From NCBI GenBank assembly GCA_013339765.2, contig CM023454.1, forward strand, positions 62,501,878 through 62,565,877: a DNA stretch of 64,000 nucleotides, in the 5' to 3' direction. Of the stretch, positions 25,103-40,200 are shown one piece after another. Source of the DNA: Haemaphysalis longicornis. Lineage: Eukaryota > Arthropoda > Arachnida > Ixodida > Ixodidae. Made by a program: the position numbers and the translations under genes. How positions within the stretch are numbered: the stretch's first letter is position 1; every line of letters begins with the position of its first letter. A model generated the notes under the pieces. That model was not told the origin of the DNA and made no database searches. It was given only the letters and a program-made list of their open reading frames with translations.

Positions 25103-25202
25103 NNNNNNNNNNNNNNNNNNNNNNNNNNNNNNNNNNNNNNNNNNNNNNNNNNNNNNNNNNNNNNNNNNNNNNNNNNNNNNNNNNNNNNNNNNNNNNNNNN
25201 NN
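25103..25202. other. Assembly gap of exactly 100 N
   Basis: A 100-N run is a conventional placeholder of unknown size. The array on either side differs in diagnostic variants: AGAAAGAAATG with TTATTAATTACG on most of the left, AGAAGGAAATG with TTGTTAATTACG on the right. The true array could therefore be much longer than shown. Confidence 0.95.
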
Positions 25203-28200
25203 GCGACGGTCTACAGCCTGTCATAAGCGGGTAACTGGCGGAGAATCCTCTTATGCTACCTTGGCATCAGGCTGCCAGAACGAGGCCCATCGTTAAGCTT
25301 CGCAAGATAATATGGTTTGGAAATGAGGGGCTTCGTTAGAAATACAGAAGGAAATGCCGGCAGTCTACAACGCAAAGAAGGCATAGGGGAACAGTTAGAC
25401 GATTTATTAGCGTTAGTGACGTTACATTATTTTTTATTTTATTGTTATTACGTGAGAAAGAAAGAAAAAACACGCGCCCAGAGTGGGACCGAACCCACGC
25501 CTTTCGATTAGATCTCGAATGCCTTACCAATTCGGCATATCTGGGCGACTGTTGTTCTCCTTCGCTTTCTGGGGTATTTATATTACTACAAAACTGTATT
25601 CTGACGCTTGAGGTGGTAGCCAGCGCCACTCAGACTACACGGGGAGAAGGGGACCTTCTTTTTAACCCCCGGGGCGTGACGCGAAGGTCTCAGCCTGTCA
25701 TAAGCGGGTAACTGGCGGGAAACCCTCTTATGCTACCTTGGCATCAAGGCTGCCAGAACCGAGGCCCTCGTTAAGCTTTCGCAAGATAATATGGTTTGGA
25801 AATGAGTGGCTCGTTAGGAAATACAGAAGGAAATGCCGGCAGTCTACAACGCCAAAGAAGGCATAGGGGAACAGTTAGACGATTTATTAGCGTTAGTGAC
25901 GTTACATTATTTTTATTTTATTGTTAATTACGTGAGAAAGAAAGAAAGAAAACACGCGCCCAGAGTGGGGACCGAACCCACGCCTTTCGATTAGATCTCG
26001 AATGCCTTACCAATTCGGCTATCTGGGCGACTGTGTTCTCCTTCGCTTTCTGGGGTATTTATATTTACTACAACTGTATCTGACGCTTGAGGGTGGTAGC
26101 CAGCGCCACTCAGACTACACGGGGAGAAGGGGACCTTCTTTAAACCCCGGGGCGTGACGCGAAGGTCTACAGCCTGTCATAAGCGGGTAACTGGCGGGAA
26201 ACCCTCTTATGCTACCTTGGCATCAACGCTGCCAGAACCGAGGCCCTCGTTAGCTTTCGCAAGATAATATGGTTTGGAAATGAGGGGCTCGTTAGGAAAT
26301 ACAGAAGGAAATGCCGGCAGTCTACAACGCCAAAGAAGGCATAGGGGAACAGTTAGACGATTTATTAGCGTTAGTGACGTTACATTATTTTTTATTTTAT
26401 TGTTAATTACGTGAGAAAGAAAGAAAAACACGCGCCCAGAGTGGGGACCGAACCCACGCCTTTCGATTAGATCTCGAATGCCTTACCAATTCGGCTATCT
26501 GGGCGACTGTGTTCTCCTTCGCTTTCTGGGGTATTTATATTACTACAACTGTATCTGACGCTTGAGGGTGGTAGCCAGCGCCACTCAGACTACACGGGGA
26601 GAAGGGGACCTTCTTTTTAACCACCGGGGCGTGACGCGAAGGTCTACAGCCTGTCATAAGCGGGTAACTGGCGGGAAACCCTCTTATGCTACCTTGGCAT
26701 CAAGGCTGCCAGAACCGAGGCCCTCGTTAAGCTTTCGCAAGATAATATGGTTTGGAAATGAGGGGCTCGTTAGGAAATACAGAAGGAAATGCCGGCAGTC
26801 TACAACGCCAAAGAAGGCATAGGGGAACAGTTAGACGATTTATTAGCGTTAGTGACGTTACATTATTTTTTATTTTATTGTTAATTACGTGAGAAAGAAA
26901 GAAAGAAAAACACGCGCCCAGAGTGGGGACCGAACCCACGCCTTTCGATTAGATCTCGAATGCCTTACCAATTCGGCTATCTGGGCAACTGTGTTCTCCT
27001 TCGCTTTCTGGGGTATTTATATTTACTACAACTGTATCTGACGCTTGAGGGTGGTAGCCAGCGCCACTCAGACTACACGGGGAGAAGGGGACCTTCTTTT
27101 TAACCCCCGGGGCGTGACGCGAAGGTCTACAGCCTGTCATAAGCGGGTAACTGGCGGGAAACCCTCTTATGCTACCTTGGCATCAAGGCTGCCAGAACCG
27201 AGGCCCTCGTTAAGCTTTCGCAAGATAATATGGTTTGGAAATGAGGGGCTCGTTAGGAAATACAGAAGGAAATGCCGGCAGTCTACAACGCCAAAGAAGG
27301 CATAGGGGAACAGTTAGACGATTTATTAGCGTTAGTGACGTTACATTATTTTTATTTTATTGTTAATTACGTGAGAAAGAAAGAAAGAAAAACGCGCCCA
27401 GAGTGGGGACCGAACCCACGCCTTTCGATTAGATCTCGAATGCCTTACCAATTCGGCTATCTGGGCGACTGTGTTCTCCTTCGCTTTCTGGGGTATTTAT
27501 ATTACTACAACTGTATCTGACGCTTGAGGGTGGTAGCCAGCGCCACTCAGACTACACGGGGAGAAGGGGACCTTCTTTTTAACCCCCGGGGCGTGACGCG
27601 AAGGTCTACAGCCTGTCATAAGCGGGTAACTGGCGGGAAACCCTCTTATGCTACCTTGGCATCAAGGCTGCCAGAACCGAGGCCCTCGTTAAGCTTTCGC
27701 AAGATAATATGGTTTGGAAATGAGGGGCTCGTTAGGAAATACAGAAGGAAATGCCGGCAGTCTACAACGCCAAAGAAGGCATAGGGGAACAGTTAGACGA
27801 TTTATTAGCGTTAGTGACATTACATTATTTTTATTTTATTATAATTACGTGAGAAAGAAAGAAAGAAAAACACGCGCCCAGAGTGGGGACCGAACCCACG
27901 CCTTTCGATTAGATCTCGAATGCCTTACCAATTCGGCTATCTGGGCGACTGTGTTCTCCTTCGCTTTCTGGGGTATTTATATTTACTACAACTGTATCTG
28001 ACGCTTGAGGGTGGTAGCCAGCGCCACTCAGAATACACGGGGAGAAGGGGACCTTCTTTTTAACCCCCGGGGCGTGACGCGAAGGTCTACAGCCTGTCAT
28101 AAGCGGGTAACTGGCGGGAAACCCTCTTATGCTACCTTGGCATCAAGGCTGCCAGAACCGAGGCCCTCGTTAAGCTTTCGCAAGATAATATGGTTTGGAA

Positions 28201-31200
28201 ATGAGGGGCTCGTTAGGAAATACAGAAGGAAATGCCGGCAGTCTACAACGCCAAAGAAGGCATAGGGGAACAGTTAGACGATTTATTAGCGTTAGTGACG
28301 TTACATTATTTTTTATTTTATTGTTAATTACGTGAGAAAGGAAAAACACGCGCCCAGAGTGGGGACCGAACCCACGCCTTTCGATTAGATCTCGAATGCC
28401 TTACCAATTCGGCTATCTGGGCGACTGTGTTCTCCTTCGCTTTCTGGGGTATTTATATTTACTACAACTGTATCTGACGCTTGAGGGTGGTAGCCAGCGC
28501 CACTCAGACTACACGGGGAGAAGGGGACCTTCTTTTAACCCCCGGGGCGTGACGCGAAGGTCTACAGCCTGTCATAAGCGGGTAACTGGCGGGAAACCCT
28601 CTTATGCTACCTTGGCATCAAGGCTGCCAGAACCGAGGCCCTCGTTAAGCTTTCGCAAGATAATATGGTTTGGAAATGAGGGGCTCGTTAGGAAATACAG
28701 AAGGAAATGCCGGCAGTCTACAACGCCAAAGAAGGCATAGGGGAACAGTTAGACGATTTATTAGCGTTAGTGACGTTACATTATTTTTTATTTTATTGTT
28801 AATTACGTGAGAAAGAAAGAAAGAAAAACACGCGCCCAGAGTGGGGACCGAACCCACGCCTTTCGATTAGATCTCGAATGCCTTACCAATTCGGCTATCT
28901 GGGCGACTGTGTTCTCCTTCGCTTTCTGGGGTATTTATATTTACTACAACTGTATCTGACGCTTGAGGGTGGTAGCCAGCGCCACTCAGACTACACGGGG
29001 AGAAGGGGACCTTCTTTTTAACCCCCGGGGCGTGACGCGAAGGTCTACAGCCTGTCATAAGCGGGTAACTGGCGGGAAACCCTCTTATGCTACCTTGGCA
29101 TCAACGCTGCCAGAACCGAGGCCCTCGTTAGCTTTCGCAAGATAATATGGTTTGGAAATGATGGGCTCGTTAGGAAATACAGAAGGAAACGCCGGCAGTC
29201 TACAACGCCAAAGAAGGCATAGGGGAACAGTTAGACGATTTATTAGCGTTAGTGACGTTACATTATTTTTATTTTATTGTTAATTACGTGAGAAAGAAAG
29301 AAAAACACGCGCCCAGAGTGGGGACCGAACCCACGCCTTTCGATTAGATCTCGAATGCCTTACCAATTCGGCTATCTGGGCGACTGTGTTCTCCTTCGCT
29401 TTCTGGGGTATTTATATTTACTACAACTGTATCTGACGCTTGAGGGTGGTAGCCAGCGCCACTCAGACTACACGGGGAGAAGGGGACCTTCTTTTTAACC
29501 CCCGGGGCGTGACGCGAAGGTCTACAGCCTGTCATAAGCGGGTAACTGGCGGGAAACCCTCTTATGCTACCTTGGCATCAAGGCTGCCAGAACCGAGGCC
29601 CTCGTTAAGCTTTCGCAAGATAATATGGTTTGGAAATGAGGGGCTCGTTAGGAAATACAGAAGGAAATGCCGGCAGTCTACAACGCCAAAGAAGGCATAG
29701 GGGAACAGTTAGACGATTTATTAGCGTTAGTGACGTTACATTATTTTTTATTTTATTGTTAATTACGTGAGAAAGAAAGAAAGAAAAACACGCGCCCAGA
29801 GTGGGGACCGAACCCACGCCTTTCGATTAGATCTCGAATGCCTTACCAATTCGGCTATCTGGGCGACTGTGTTCTCCTTCGCTTTCTGGGGTATTTATAT
29901 TTACTACAACTGTATCTGACGCTTGAGGGTGGTAGCCAGCGCCACTCAGACTACACGGGGAGAAGGGGACCTTCTTTTTAACCCCCGGGGCGTGACGCGA
30001 AGGTCTACAGCCTGTCATAAGCGGGTAACTGGCGGGAAACCCTCTTATGCTACCTTGGCATCAAGGCTGCCAGAACCGAGGCCCTCGTTAAGCTTTCGCA
30101 AGATAATATGGTTTGGAAATGAGGGGCTCGTTAGGAAATACAGAAGGAAATGCCGGCAGTCTACAACGCCAAAGAAGGCATAGGGGAACAGTTAGACGAT
30201 TTATTAGCGTTAGTGACGTTACATTATTTTTATTTTATTGTTAATTACGTGAGAAAGAAAGAAAGAAAAACGCGCCCAGAGTGGGGACCGAACCCACGCC
30301 TTTCGATTAGATCTCGAATGCCTTACCAATTCGGCTATCTGGGCGACTGTGTTCTCCTTCGCTTTCTGGGGTATTTATATTTACTACAACTGTATCTGAC
30401 GCTTGAGGGTGGTAGCCAGCGCCACTCAGACTACACGGGGAGAAGGGGACCTTCTTTTTAACCCCCGGGGCGTGACGCGAAGGTCTACAGCCTGTCATAA
30501 GCGGGTAACTGGCGGGAAACCCTCTTATGCTACCTTGGCATCAAGGCTGCCAGAACCGAGGCCCTCGTTAAGCTTTCGCAAGATAATATGGTTTGGAAAT
30601 GAGGGGCTCGTTAGGAAATACAGAAGGAAATGCCGGCAGTCTACAACGCCAAAGAAGGCATAGGGGAACAGTTAGACGATTTATTAGCGTTAGTGACGTT
30701 ACATTATTTTTTATTTTATTGTTAATTACGTGAGAAAGAAAGAAAGAAAAACACGCGCCCAGAGTGGGGACCGAACCCACGCCTTTCGATTAGATCTCGA
30801 ATGCCTTACCAATTCGGCTATCTGGGCGACTGTGTTCTCCTTCGCTTTCTGGGGTATTTATATTTACTACAACTGTATCTGACGCTTGAGGGTGGTAGCC
30901 AGCGCCACTCAGACTACACGGGGAGAAGGGGACCTTCTTTTTAACCCCCGGGGCGTGACGCGAAGGTCTACAGCCTGTCATAAGCGGGTAACTGGCGGGA
31001 AACCCTCTTATGCTACCTTGGCATCAAGGCTGCCAGAACCGAGGCCCTCGTTAAGCTTTCGCAAGATAATATGGTTTGGAAATGAGGGGCTCGTTAGGAA
31101 ATACAGAAGGAAATGCCGGCAGTCTACAACGCCAAAGAAGGCATAGGGGAACAGTTAGACGATTTATTAGCGTTAGTGACGTTACATTATTTTTATTTTA

Positions 31201-34200
31201 TTGTTAATTACGTGAGAAAGAAAGAAAGAAAAACACGCGCCCAGAGTGGGGACCGAACCCACGCCTTTCGATTAGATCTCGAATGCCTTACCAATTCGGC
31301 TATCTGGGCGACTGTGTTCTCCTTCGCTTTCTGGGGTATTTATATTTACTACAACTGTATCTGACGCTTGAGGGTGGTAGCCAGCGCCACTCAGACTACA
31401 CGGGGAGAAGGGGACCTTCTTTTTAACCCCCGGGGCGTGACGCGAAGGTCTACAGCCTGTCATAAGCGGGTAACTGGCGGGAAACCCTCTTATGCTACCT
31501 TGGCATCAAGGCTGCCAGAACCGAGGCCCTCGTTAAGCTTTCGCAAGATAATATGGTTTGGAAATGAGGGGCTCGTTAGGAAATACAGAAGGAAATGCCG
31601 GCAGTCTACAACGCCAAAGAAGGCATAGGGGAACAGTTAGACGATTTATTAGCGTTAGTGACGTTACATTATTTTTTATTTTATTGTTAATTACGTGAGA
31701 AAGAAAGAAAAACACGCGCCCAGAGTGGGGACCGAACCCACGCCTTTCGATTAGATCTCGAATGCCTTACCAATTCGGCTATCTGGGCGACTGTGTTCTC
31801 CTTCGCTTTCTGGGGTATTTATATTTACTACAACTGTATCTGACGCTTGAGGGTGGTAGCCAGCGCCACTCAGACTACACGGGGAGAAGGGGACCTTCTT
31901 TTTAACCCCCGGGGCGTGACGCGAAGGTCTACAGCCTGTCATAAGCGGGTAACTGGCGGGAAACCCTCTTATGCTACCTTGGCATCAAGGCTGCCAGAAC
32001 CGAGGCCCTCGTTAAGCTTTCGCAAGATAATATGGTTTGGAAATGAGGGGCTCGTTAGGAAATACAGAAGGAAATGCCGGCAGTCTACAACGCCAAAGAA
32101 GGCATAGGGGAACAGTTAGACGATTTATTAGCGTTAGTGACGTTACATTATTTTTTATTTTATTGTTAATTACGTGAGAAAGAAAGAAAGAAAAACACGC
32201 GCCCAGAGTGGGGACCGAACCCACGCCTTTCGATTAGATCTCGAATGCCTTACCAATTCGGCTATCTGGGCGACTGTGTTCTCCTTCGCTTTCTGGGGTA
32301 TTTATATTTACTACAACTGTATCTGACGCTTGAGGGTGGTAGCCAGCGCCACTCAGACTACACGGGGAGAAGGGGACCTTCTTTTTAACCCCCGGGGCGT
32401 GACGCGAAGGTCTACAGCCTGTCATAAGCGGGTAACTGGCGGGAAACCCTCTTATGCTACCTTGGCATCAAGGCTGCCAGAACCGAGGCCCTCGTTAAGC
32501 TTTCGCAAGATAATATGGTTTGGAAATGAGGGGCTCGTTAGGAAATACAGAAGGAAATGCCGGCAGTCTACAACGCCAAAGAAGGCATAGGGGAACAGTT
32601 AGACGATTTATTAGCGTTAGTGACGTTACATTATTTTTATTTTATTGTTAATTACGTGAGAAAGAAAGAAAGAAAAACACGCGCCCAGAGTGGGGACCGA
32701 ACCCACGCCTTTCGATTAGATCTCGAATGCCTTACCAATTCGGCTATCTGGGCGACTGTGTTCTCCTTCGCTTTCTGGGGTATTTATATTTACTACAACT
32801 GTATCTGACGCTTGAGGGTGGTAGCCAGCGCCACTCAGACTACACGGGGAGAAGGGGACCTTCTTTTTAACCCCCGGGGCGTGACGCGAAGGTCTACAGC
32901 CTGTCATAAGCGGGTAACTGGCGGGAAACCCTCTTATGCTACCTTGGCATCAAGGCTGCCAGAACCGAGGCCCTCGTTAAGCTTTCGCAAGATAATATGG
33001 TTTGGAAATGAGGGGCTCGTTAGGAAATACAGAAGGAAATGCCGGCAGTCTACAACGCCAAAGAAGGCATAGGGGAACAGTTAGACGATTTATTAGCGTT
33101 AGTGACGTTACATTATTTTTTATTTTATTGTTAATTACGTGAGAAAGAAAGAAAGAAAAACACGCGCCCAGAGTGGGGACCGAACCCACGCCTTTCGATT
33201 AGATCTCGAATGCCTTACCAATTCGGCTATCTGGGCGACTGTGTTCTCCTTCGCTTTCTGGGGTATTTATATTTACTACAACTGTATCTGACGCTTGAGG
33301 GTGGTAGCCAGCGCCACTCAGACTACACGGGGAGAAGGGGACCTTCTTTTTAACCCCCGGGGCGTGACGCGAAGGTCTACAGCCTGTCATAAGCGGGTAA
33401 CTGGCGGGAAACCCTCTTATGCTACCTTGGCATCAAGGCTGCCAGAACCGAGGCCCTCGTTAAGCTTTCGCAAGATAATATGGTTTGGAAATGAGGGGCT
33501 CGTTAGGAAATACAGAAGGAAATGCCGGCAGTCTACAACGCCAAAGAAGGCATAGGGGAACAGTTAGACGATTTATTAGCGTTAGTGACGTTACATTATT
33601 TTTATTTTATTGTTAATTACGTGAGAAAGAAAGAAAGAAAAACACGCGCCCAGAGTGGGGACCGAACCCACGCCTTTCGATTAGATCTCGAATGCCTTAC
33701 CAATTCGGCTATCTGGGCGACTGTGTTCTCCTTCGCTTTCTGGGGTATTTATATTTACTACAACTGTATCTGACGCTTGAGGGTGGTAGCCAGCGCCACT
33801 CAGACTACACGGGGAGAAGGGGACCTTCTTTTTAACCCCCGGGGCGTGACGCGAAGGTCTACAGCCTGTCATAAGCGGGTAACTGGCGGGAAACCCTCTT
33901 ATGCTACCTTGGCATCAAGGCTGCCAGAACCGAGGCCCTCGTTAAGCTTTCGCAAGATAATATGGTTTGGAAATGAGGGGCTCGTTAGGAAATACAGAAG
34001 GAAATGCCGGCAGTCTACAACGCCAAAGAAGGCATAGGGGAACAGTTAGACGATTTATTAGCGTTAGTGACGTTACATTATTTTTTATTTTATTGTTAAT
34101 TACGTGAGAAAGAAAGAAAGAAAAACACGCGCCCAGAGTGGGGACCGAACCCACGCCTTTCGATTAGATCTCGAATGCCTTACCAATTCGGCTATCTGGG

Positions 34201-37200
34201 CGACTGTGTTCTCCTTCGCTTTCTGGGGTATTTATATTTACTACAACTGTATCTGACGCTTGAGGGTGGTAGCCAGCGCCACTCAGACTACACGGGGAGA
34301 AGGGGACCTTCTTTTTAACCCCCGGGGCGTGACGCGAAGGTCTACAGCCTGTCATAAGCGGGTAACTGGCGGGAAACCCTCTTATGCTACCTTGGCATCA
34401 AGGCTGCCAGAACCGAGGCCCTCGTTAAGCTTTCGCAAGATAATATGGTTTGGAAATGAGGGGCTCGTTAGGAAATACAGAAGGAAATGCCGGCAGTCTA
34501 CAACGCCAAAGAAGGCATAGGGGAACAGTTAGACGATTTATTAGCGTTAGTGACGTTACATTATTTTTTATTTTATTGTTAATTACGTGAGAAAGAAAGA
34601 AAAACACGCGCCCAGAGTGGGGACCGAACCCACGCCTTTCGATTAGATCTCGAATGCCTTACCAATTCGGCTATCTGGGCGACTGTGTTCTCCTTCGCTT
34701 TCTGGGGTATTTATATTTACTACAACTGTATCTGACGCTTGAGGGTGGTAGCCAGCGCCACTCAGACTACACGGGGAGAAGGGGACCTTCTTTTAACCCC
34801 CGGGGCGTGACGCGAAGGTCTACAGCCTGTCATAAGCGGGTAACTGGCGGGAAACCCTCTTATGCTACCTTGGCATCAAGGCTGCCAGAACCGAGGCCCT
34901 CGTTAAGCTTTCGCAAGATAATATGGTTTGGAAATGAGGGGCTCGTTAGGAAATACAGAAGGAAATGCCGGCAGTCTACAACGCCAAAGAAGGCATAGGG
35001 GAACAGTTAGACGATTTATTAGCGTTAGTGACGTTACATTATTTTTTATTTTATTGTTAATTACGTGAGAAAGAAAGAAAGAAAAACACGCGCCCAGAGT
35101 GGGGACCGAACCCACGCCTTTCGATTAGATCTCGAATGCCTTACCAATTCGGCTATCTGGGCGACTGTGTTCTCCTTCGCTTTCTGGGGTATTTATATTT
35201 ACTACAACTGTATCTGACGCTTGAGGGTGGTAGCCAGCGCCACTCAGACTACACGGGGAGAAGGGGACCTTCTTTTTAACCCCCGGGGCGTGACGCGAAG
35301 GTCTACAGCCTGTCATAAGCGGGTAACTGGCGGGAAACCCTCTTATGCTACCTTGGCATCAAGGCTGCCAGAACCGAGGCCCTCGTTAAGCTTTCGCAAG
35401 ATAATATGGTTTGGAAATGAGGGGCTCGTTAGGAAATACAGAAGGAAATGCCGGCAGTCTACAACGCCAAAGAAGGCATAGGGGAACAGTTAGACGATTT
35501 ATTAGCGTTAGTGACGTTACATTATTTTTTATTTTATTGTTAATTACGTGAGAAAGAAAGAAAGAAAAACACGCGCCCAGAGTGGGGACCGAACCCACGC
35601 CTTTCGATTAGATCTCGAATGCCTTACCAATTCGGCTATCTGGGCGACTGTGTTCTCCTTCGCTTTCTGGGGTATTTATATTTACTACAACTGTATCTGA
35701 CGCTTGAGGGTGGTAGCCAGCGCCACTCAGACTACACGGGGAGAAGGGGACCTTCTTTTTAACCCCCGGGGCGTGACGCGAAGGTCTACAGCCTGTCATA
35801 AGCGGGTAACTGGCGGGAAACCCTCTTATGCTACCTTGGCATCAAGGCTGCCAGAACCGAGGCCCTCGTTAAGCTTTCGCAAGATAATATGGTTTGGAAA
35901 TGAGGGGCTCGTTAGGAAATACAGAAGGAAATGCCGGCAGTCTACAACGCCAAAGAAGGCATAGGGGAACAGTTAGACGATTTATTAGCGTTAGTGACGT
36001 TACATTATTTTTATTTTATTGTTAATTACGTGAGAAAGAAAGAAAGAAAAACACGCGCCCAGAGTGGGGACCGAACCCACGCCTTTCGATTAGATCTCGA
36101 ATGCCTTACCAATTCGGCTATCTGGGCGACTGTGTTCTCCTTCGCTTTCTGGGGTATTTATATTTACTACAACTGTATCTGACGCTTGAGGGTGGTAGCC
36201 AGCGCCACTCAGACTACACGGGGAGAAGGGGACCTTCTTTTTAACCCCCGGGGCGTGACGCGAAGGTCTACAGCCTGTCATAAGCGGGTAACTGGCGGGA
36301 AACCCTCTTATGCTACCTTGGCATCAAGGCTGCCAGAACCGAGGCCCTCGTTAAGCTTTCGCAAGATAATATGGTTTGGAAATGAGGGGCTCGTTAGGAA
36401 ATACAGAAGGAAATGCCGGCAGTCTACAACGCCAAAGAAGGCATAGGGGAACAGTTAGACGATTTATTAGCGTTAGTGACGTTACATTATTTTTTATTTT
36501 ATTGTTAATTACGTGAGAAAGAAAGAAAGAAAAACACGCGCCCAGAGTGGGGACCGAACCCACGCCTTTCGATTAGATCTCGAATGCCTTACCAATTCGG
36601 CTATCTGGGCGACTGTGTTCTCCTTCGCTTTCTGGGGTATTTATATTTACTACAACTGTATCTGACGCTTGAGGGTGGTAGCCAGCGCCACTCAGACTAC
36701 ACGGGGAGAAGGGGACCTTCTTTTTAACCCCCGGGGCGTGACGCGAAGGTCTACAGCCTGTCATAAGCGGGTAACTGGCGGGAAACCCTCTTATGCTACC
36801 TTGGCATCAAGGCTGCCAGAACCGAGGCCCTCGTTAAGCTTTCGCAAGATAATATGGTTTGGAAATGAGGGGCTCGTTAGGAAATACAGAAGGAAATGCC
36901 GGCAGTCTACAACGCCAAAGAAGGCATAGGGGAACAGTTAGACGATTTATTAGCGTTAGTGACGTTACATTATTTTTATTTTATTGTTAATTACGTGAGA
37001 AAGAAAGAAAGAAAAACACGCGCCCAGAGTGGGGACCGAACCCACGCCTTTCGATTAGATCTCGAATGCCTTACCAATTCGGCTATCTGGGCGACTGTGT
37101 TCTCCTTCGCTTTCTGGGGTATTTATATTTACTACAACTGTATCTGACGCTTGAGGGTGGTAGCCAGCGCCACTCAGACTACACGGGGAGAAGGGGACCT

Positions 37201-40200
37201 TCTTTTAACCCCCGGGGCGTGACGCGAAGGTCTACAGCCTGTCATAAGCGGGTAACTGGCGGGAAACCCTCTTATGCTACCTTGGCATCAAGGCTGCCAG
37301 AACCGAGGCCCTCGTTAAGCTTTCGCAAGATAATATGGTTTGGAAATGAGGGGCTCGTTAGGAAATACAGAAGGAAATGCCGGCAGTCTACAACGCCAAA
37401 GAAGGCATAGGGGAACAGTTAGACGATTTATTAGCGTTAGTGACGTTACATTATTTTTATTTTATTGTTAATTACGTGAGAAAGAAAGAAAGAAAAACAC
37501 GCGCCCAGAGTGGGGACCGAACCCACGCCTTTCGATTAGATCTCGAATGCCTTACCAATTCGGCTATCTGGGCGACTGTGTTCTCCTTCGCTTTCTGGGG
37601 TATTTATATTTACTACAACTGTATCTGACGCTTGAGGGTGGTAGCCAGCGCCACTCAGACTACACGGGGAGAAGGGGACCTTCTTTTTAACCCCCGGGGC
37701 GTGACGCGAAGGTCTACAGCCTGTCATAAGCGGGTAACTGGCGGGAAACCCTCTTATGCTACCTTGGCATCAAGGCTGCCAGAACCGAGGCCCTCGTTAA
37801 GCTTTCGCAAGATAATATGGTTTGGAAATGAGGGGCTCGTTAGGAAATACAGAAGGAAATGCCGGCAGTCTACAACGCCAAAGAAGGCATAGGGGAACAG
37901 TTAGACGATTTATTAGCGTTAGTGACGTTACATTATTTTTATTTTATTGTTAATTACGTGAGAAAGAAAGAAAGAAAAACACGCGCCCAGAGTGGGGACC
38001 GAACCCACGCCTTTCGATTAGATCTCGAATGCCTTACCAATTCGGCTATCTGGGCGACTGTGTTCTCCTTCGCTTTCTGGGGTATTTATATTTACTACAA
38101 CTGTATCTGACGCTTGAGGGTGGTAGCCAGCGCCACTCAGACTACACGGGGAGAAGGGGACCTTCTTTTTAACCCCCGGGGCGTGACGCGAAGGTCTACA
38201 GCCTGTCATAAGCGGGTAACTGGCGGGAAACCCTCTTATGCTACCTTGGCATCAAGGCTGCCAGAACCGAGGCCCTCGTTAAGCTTTCGCAAGATAATAT
38301 GGTTTGGAAATGAGGGGCTCGTTAGGAAATACAGAAGGAAATGCCGGCAGTCTACAACGCCAAAGAAGGCATAGGGGAACAGTTAGACGATTTATTAGCG
38401 TTAGTGACGTTACATTATTTTTATTTTATTGTTAATTACGTGAGAAAGAAAGAAAGAAAAACACGCGCCCAGAGTGGGGACCGAACCCACGCCTTTCGAT
38501 TAGATCTCGAATGCCTTACCAATTCGGCTATCTGGGCGACTGTGTTCTCCTTCGCTTTCTGGGGTATTTATATTTACTACAACTGTATCTGACGCTTGAG
38601 GGTGGTAGCCAGCGCCACTCAGACTACACGGGGAGAAGGGGACCTTCTTTTTAACCCCCGGGGCGTGACGCGAAGGTCTACAGCCTGTCATAAGCGGGTA
38701 ACTGGCGGGAAACCCTCTTATGCTACCTTGGCATCAAGGCTGCCAGAACCGAGGCCCTCGTTAAGCTTTCGCAAGATAATATGGTTTGGAAATGAGGGGC
38801 TCGTTAGGAAATACAGAAGGAAATGCCGGCAGTCTACAACGCCAAAGAAGGCATAGGGGAACAGTTAGACGATTTATTAGCGTTAGTGACGTTACATTAT
38901 TTTTTATTTTATTGTTAATTACGTGAGAAAGAAAGAAAGAAAAACACGCGCCCAGAGTGGGGACCGAACCCACGCCTTTCGATTAGATCTCGAATGCCTT
39001 ACCAATTCGGCTATCTGGGCGACTGTGTTCTCCTTCGCTTTCTGGGGTATTTATATTTACTACAACTGTATCTGACGCTTGAGGGTGGTAGCCAGCGCCA
39101 CTCAGACTACACGGGGAGAAGGGGACCTTCTTTTTAACCCCCGGGGCGTGACGCGAAGGTCTACAGCCTGTCATAAGCGGGTAACTGGCGGGAAACCCTC
39201 TTATGCTACCTTGGCATCAAGGCTGCCAGAACCGAGGCCCTCGTTAAGCTTTCGCAAGATAATATGGTTTGGAAATGAGGGGCTCGTTAGGAAATACAGA
39301 AGGAAATGCCGGCAGTCTACAACGCCAAAGAAGGCATAGGGGAACAGTTAGACGATTTATTAGCGTTAGTGACGTTACATTATTTTTTATTTTATTGTTA
39401 ATTACGTGAGAAAGAAAGAAAAACACGCGCCCAGAGTGGGGACCGAACCCACGCCTTTCGATTAGATCTCGAATGCCTTACCAATTCGGCTATCTGGGCG
39501 ACTGTGTTCTCCTTCGCTTTCTGGGGTATTTATATTTACTACAACTGTATCTGACGCTTGAGGGTGGTAGCCAGCGCCACTCAGACTACACGGGGAGAAG
39601 GGGACCTTCTTTTTAACCCCCGGGGCGTGACGCGAAGGTCTACAGCCTGTCATAAGCGGGTAACTGGCGGGAAACCCTCTTATGCTACCTTGGCATCAAG
39701 GCTGCCAGAACCGAGGCCCTCGTTAAGCTTTCGCAAGATAATATGGTTTGGAAATGAGGGGCTCGTTAGGAAATACAGAAGGAAATGCCGGCAGTCTACA
39801 ACGCCAAAGAAGGCATAGGGGAACAGTTAGACGATTTATTAGCGTTAGTGACGTTACATTATTTTTTATTTTATTGTTAATTACGTGAGAAAGAAAGAAA
39901 GAAAAACACGCGCCCAGAGTGGGGACCGAACCCACGCCTTTCGATTAGATCTCGAATGCCTTACCAATTCGGCTATCTGGGCGACTGTGTTCTCCTTCGC
40001 TTTCTGGGGTATTTATATTTACTACAACTGTATCTGACGCTTGAGGGTGGTAGCCAGCGCCACTCAGACTACACGGGGAGAAGGGGACCTTCTTTTTAAC
40101 CCCCGGGGCGTGACGCGAAGGTCTACAGCCTGTCATAAGCGGGTAACTGGCGGGAAACCCTCTTATGCTACCTTGGCATCAAGGCTGCCAGAACCGAGGC

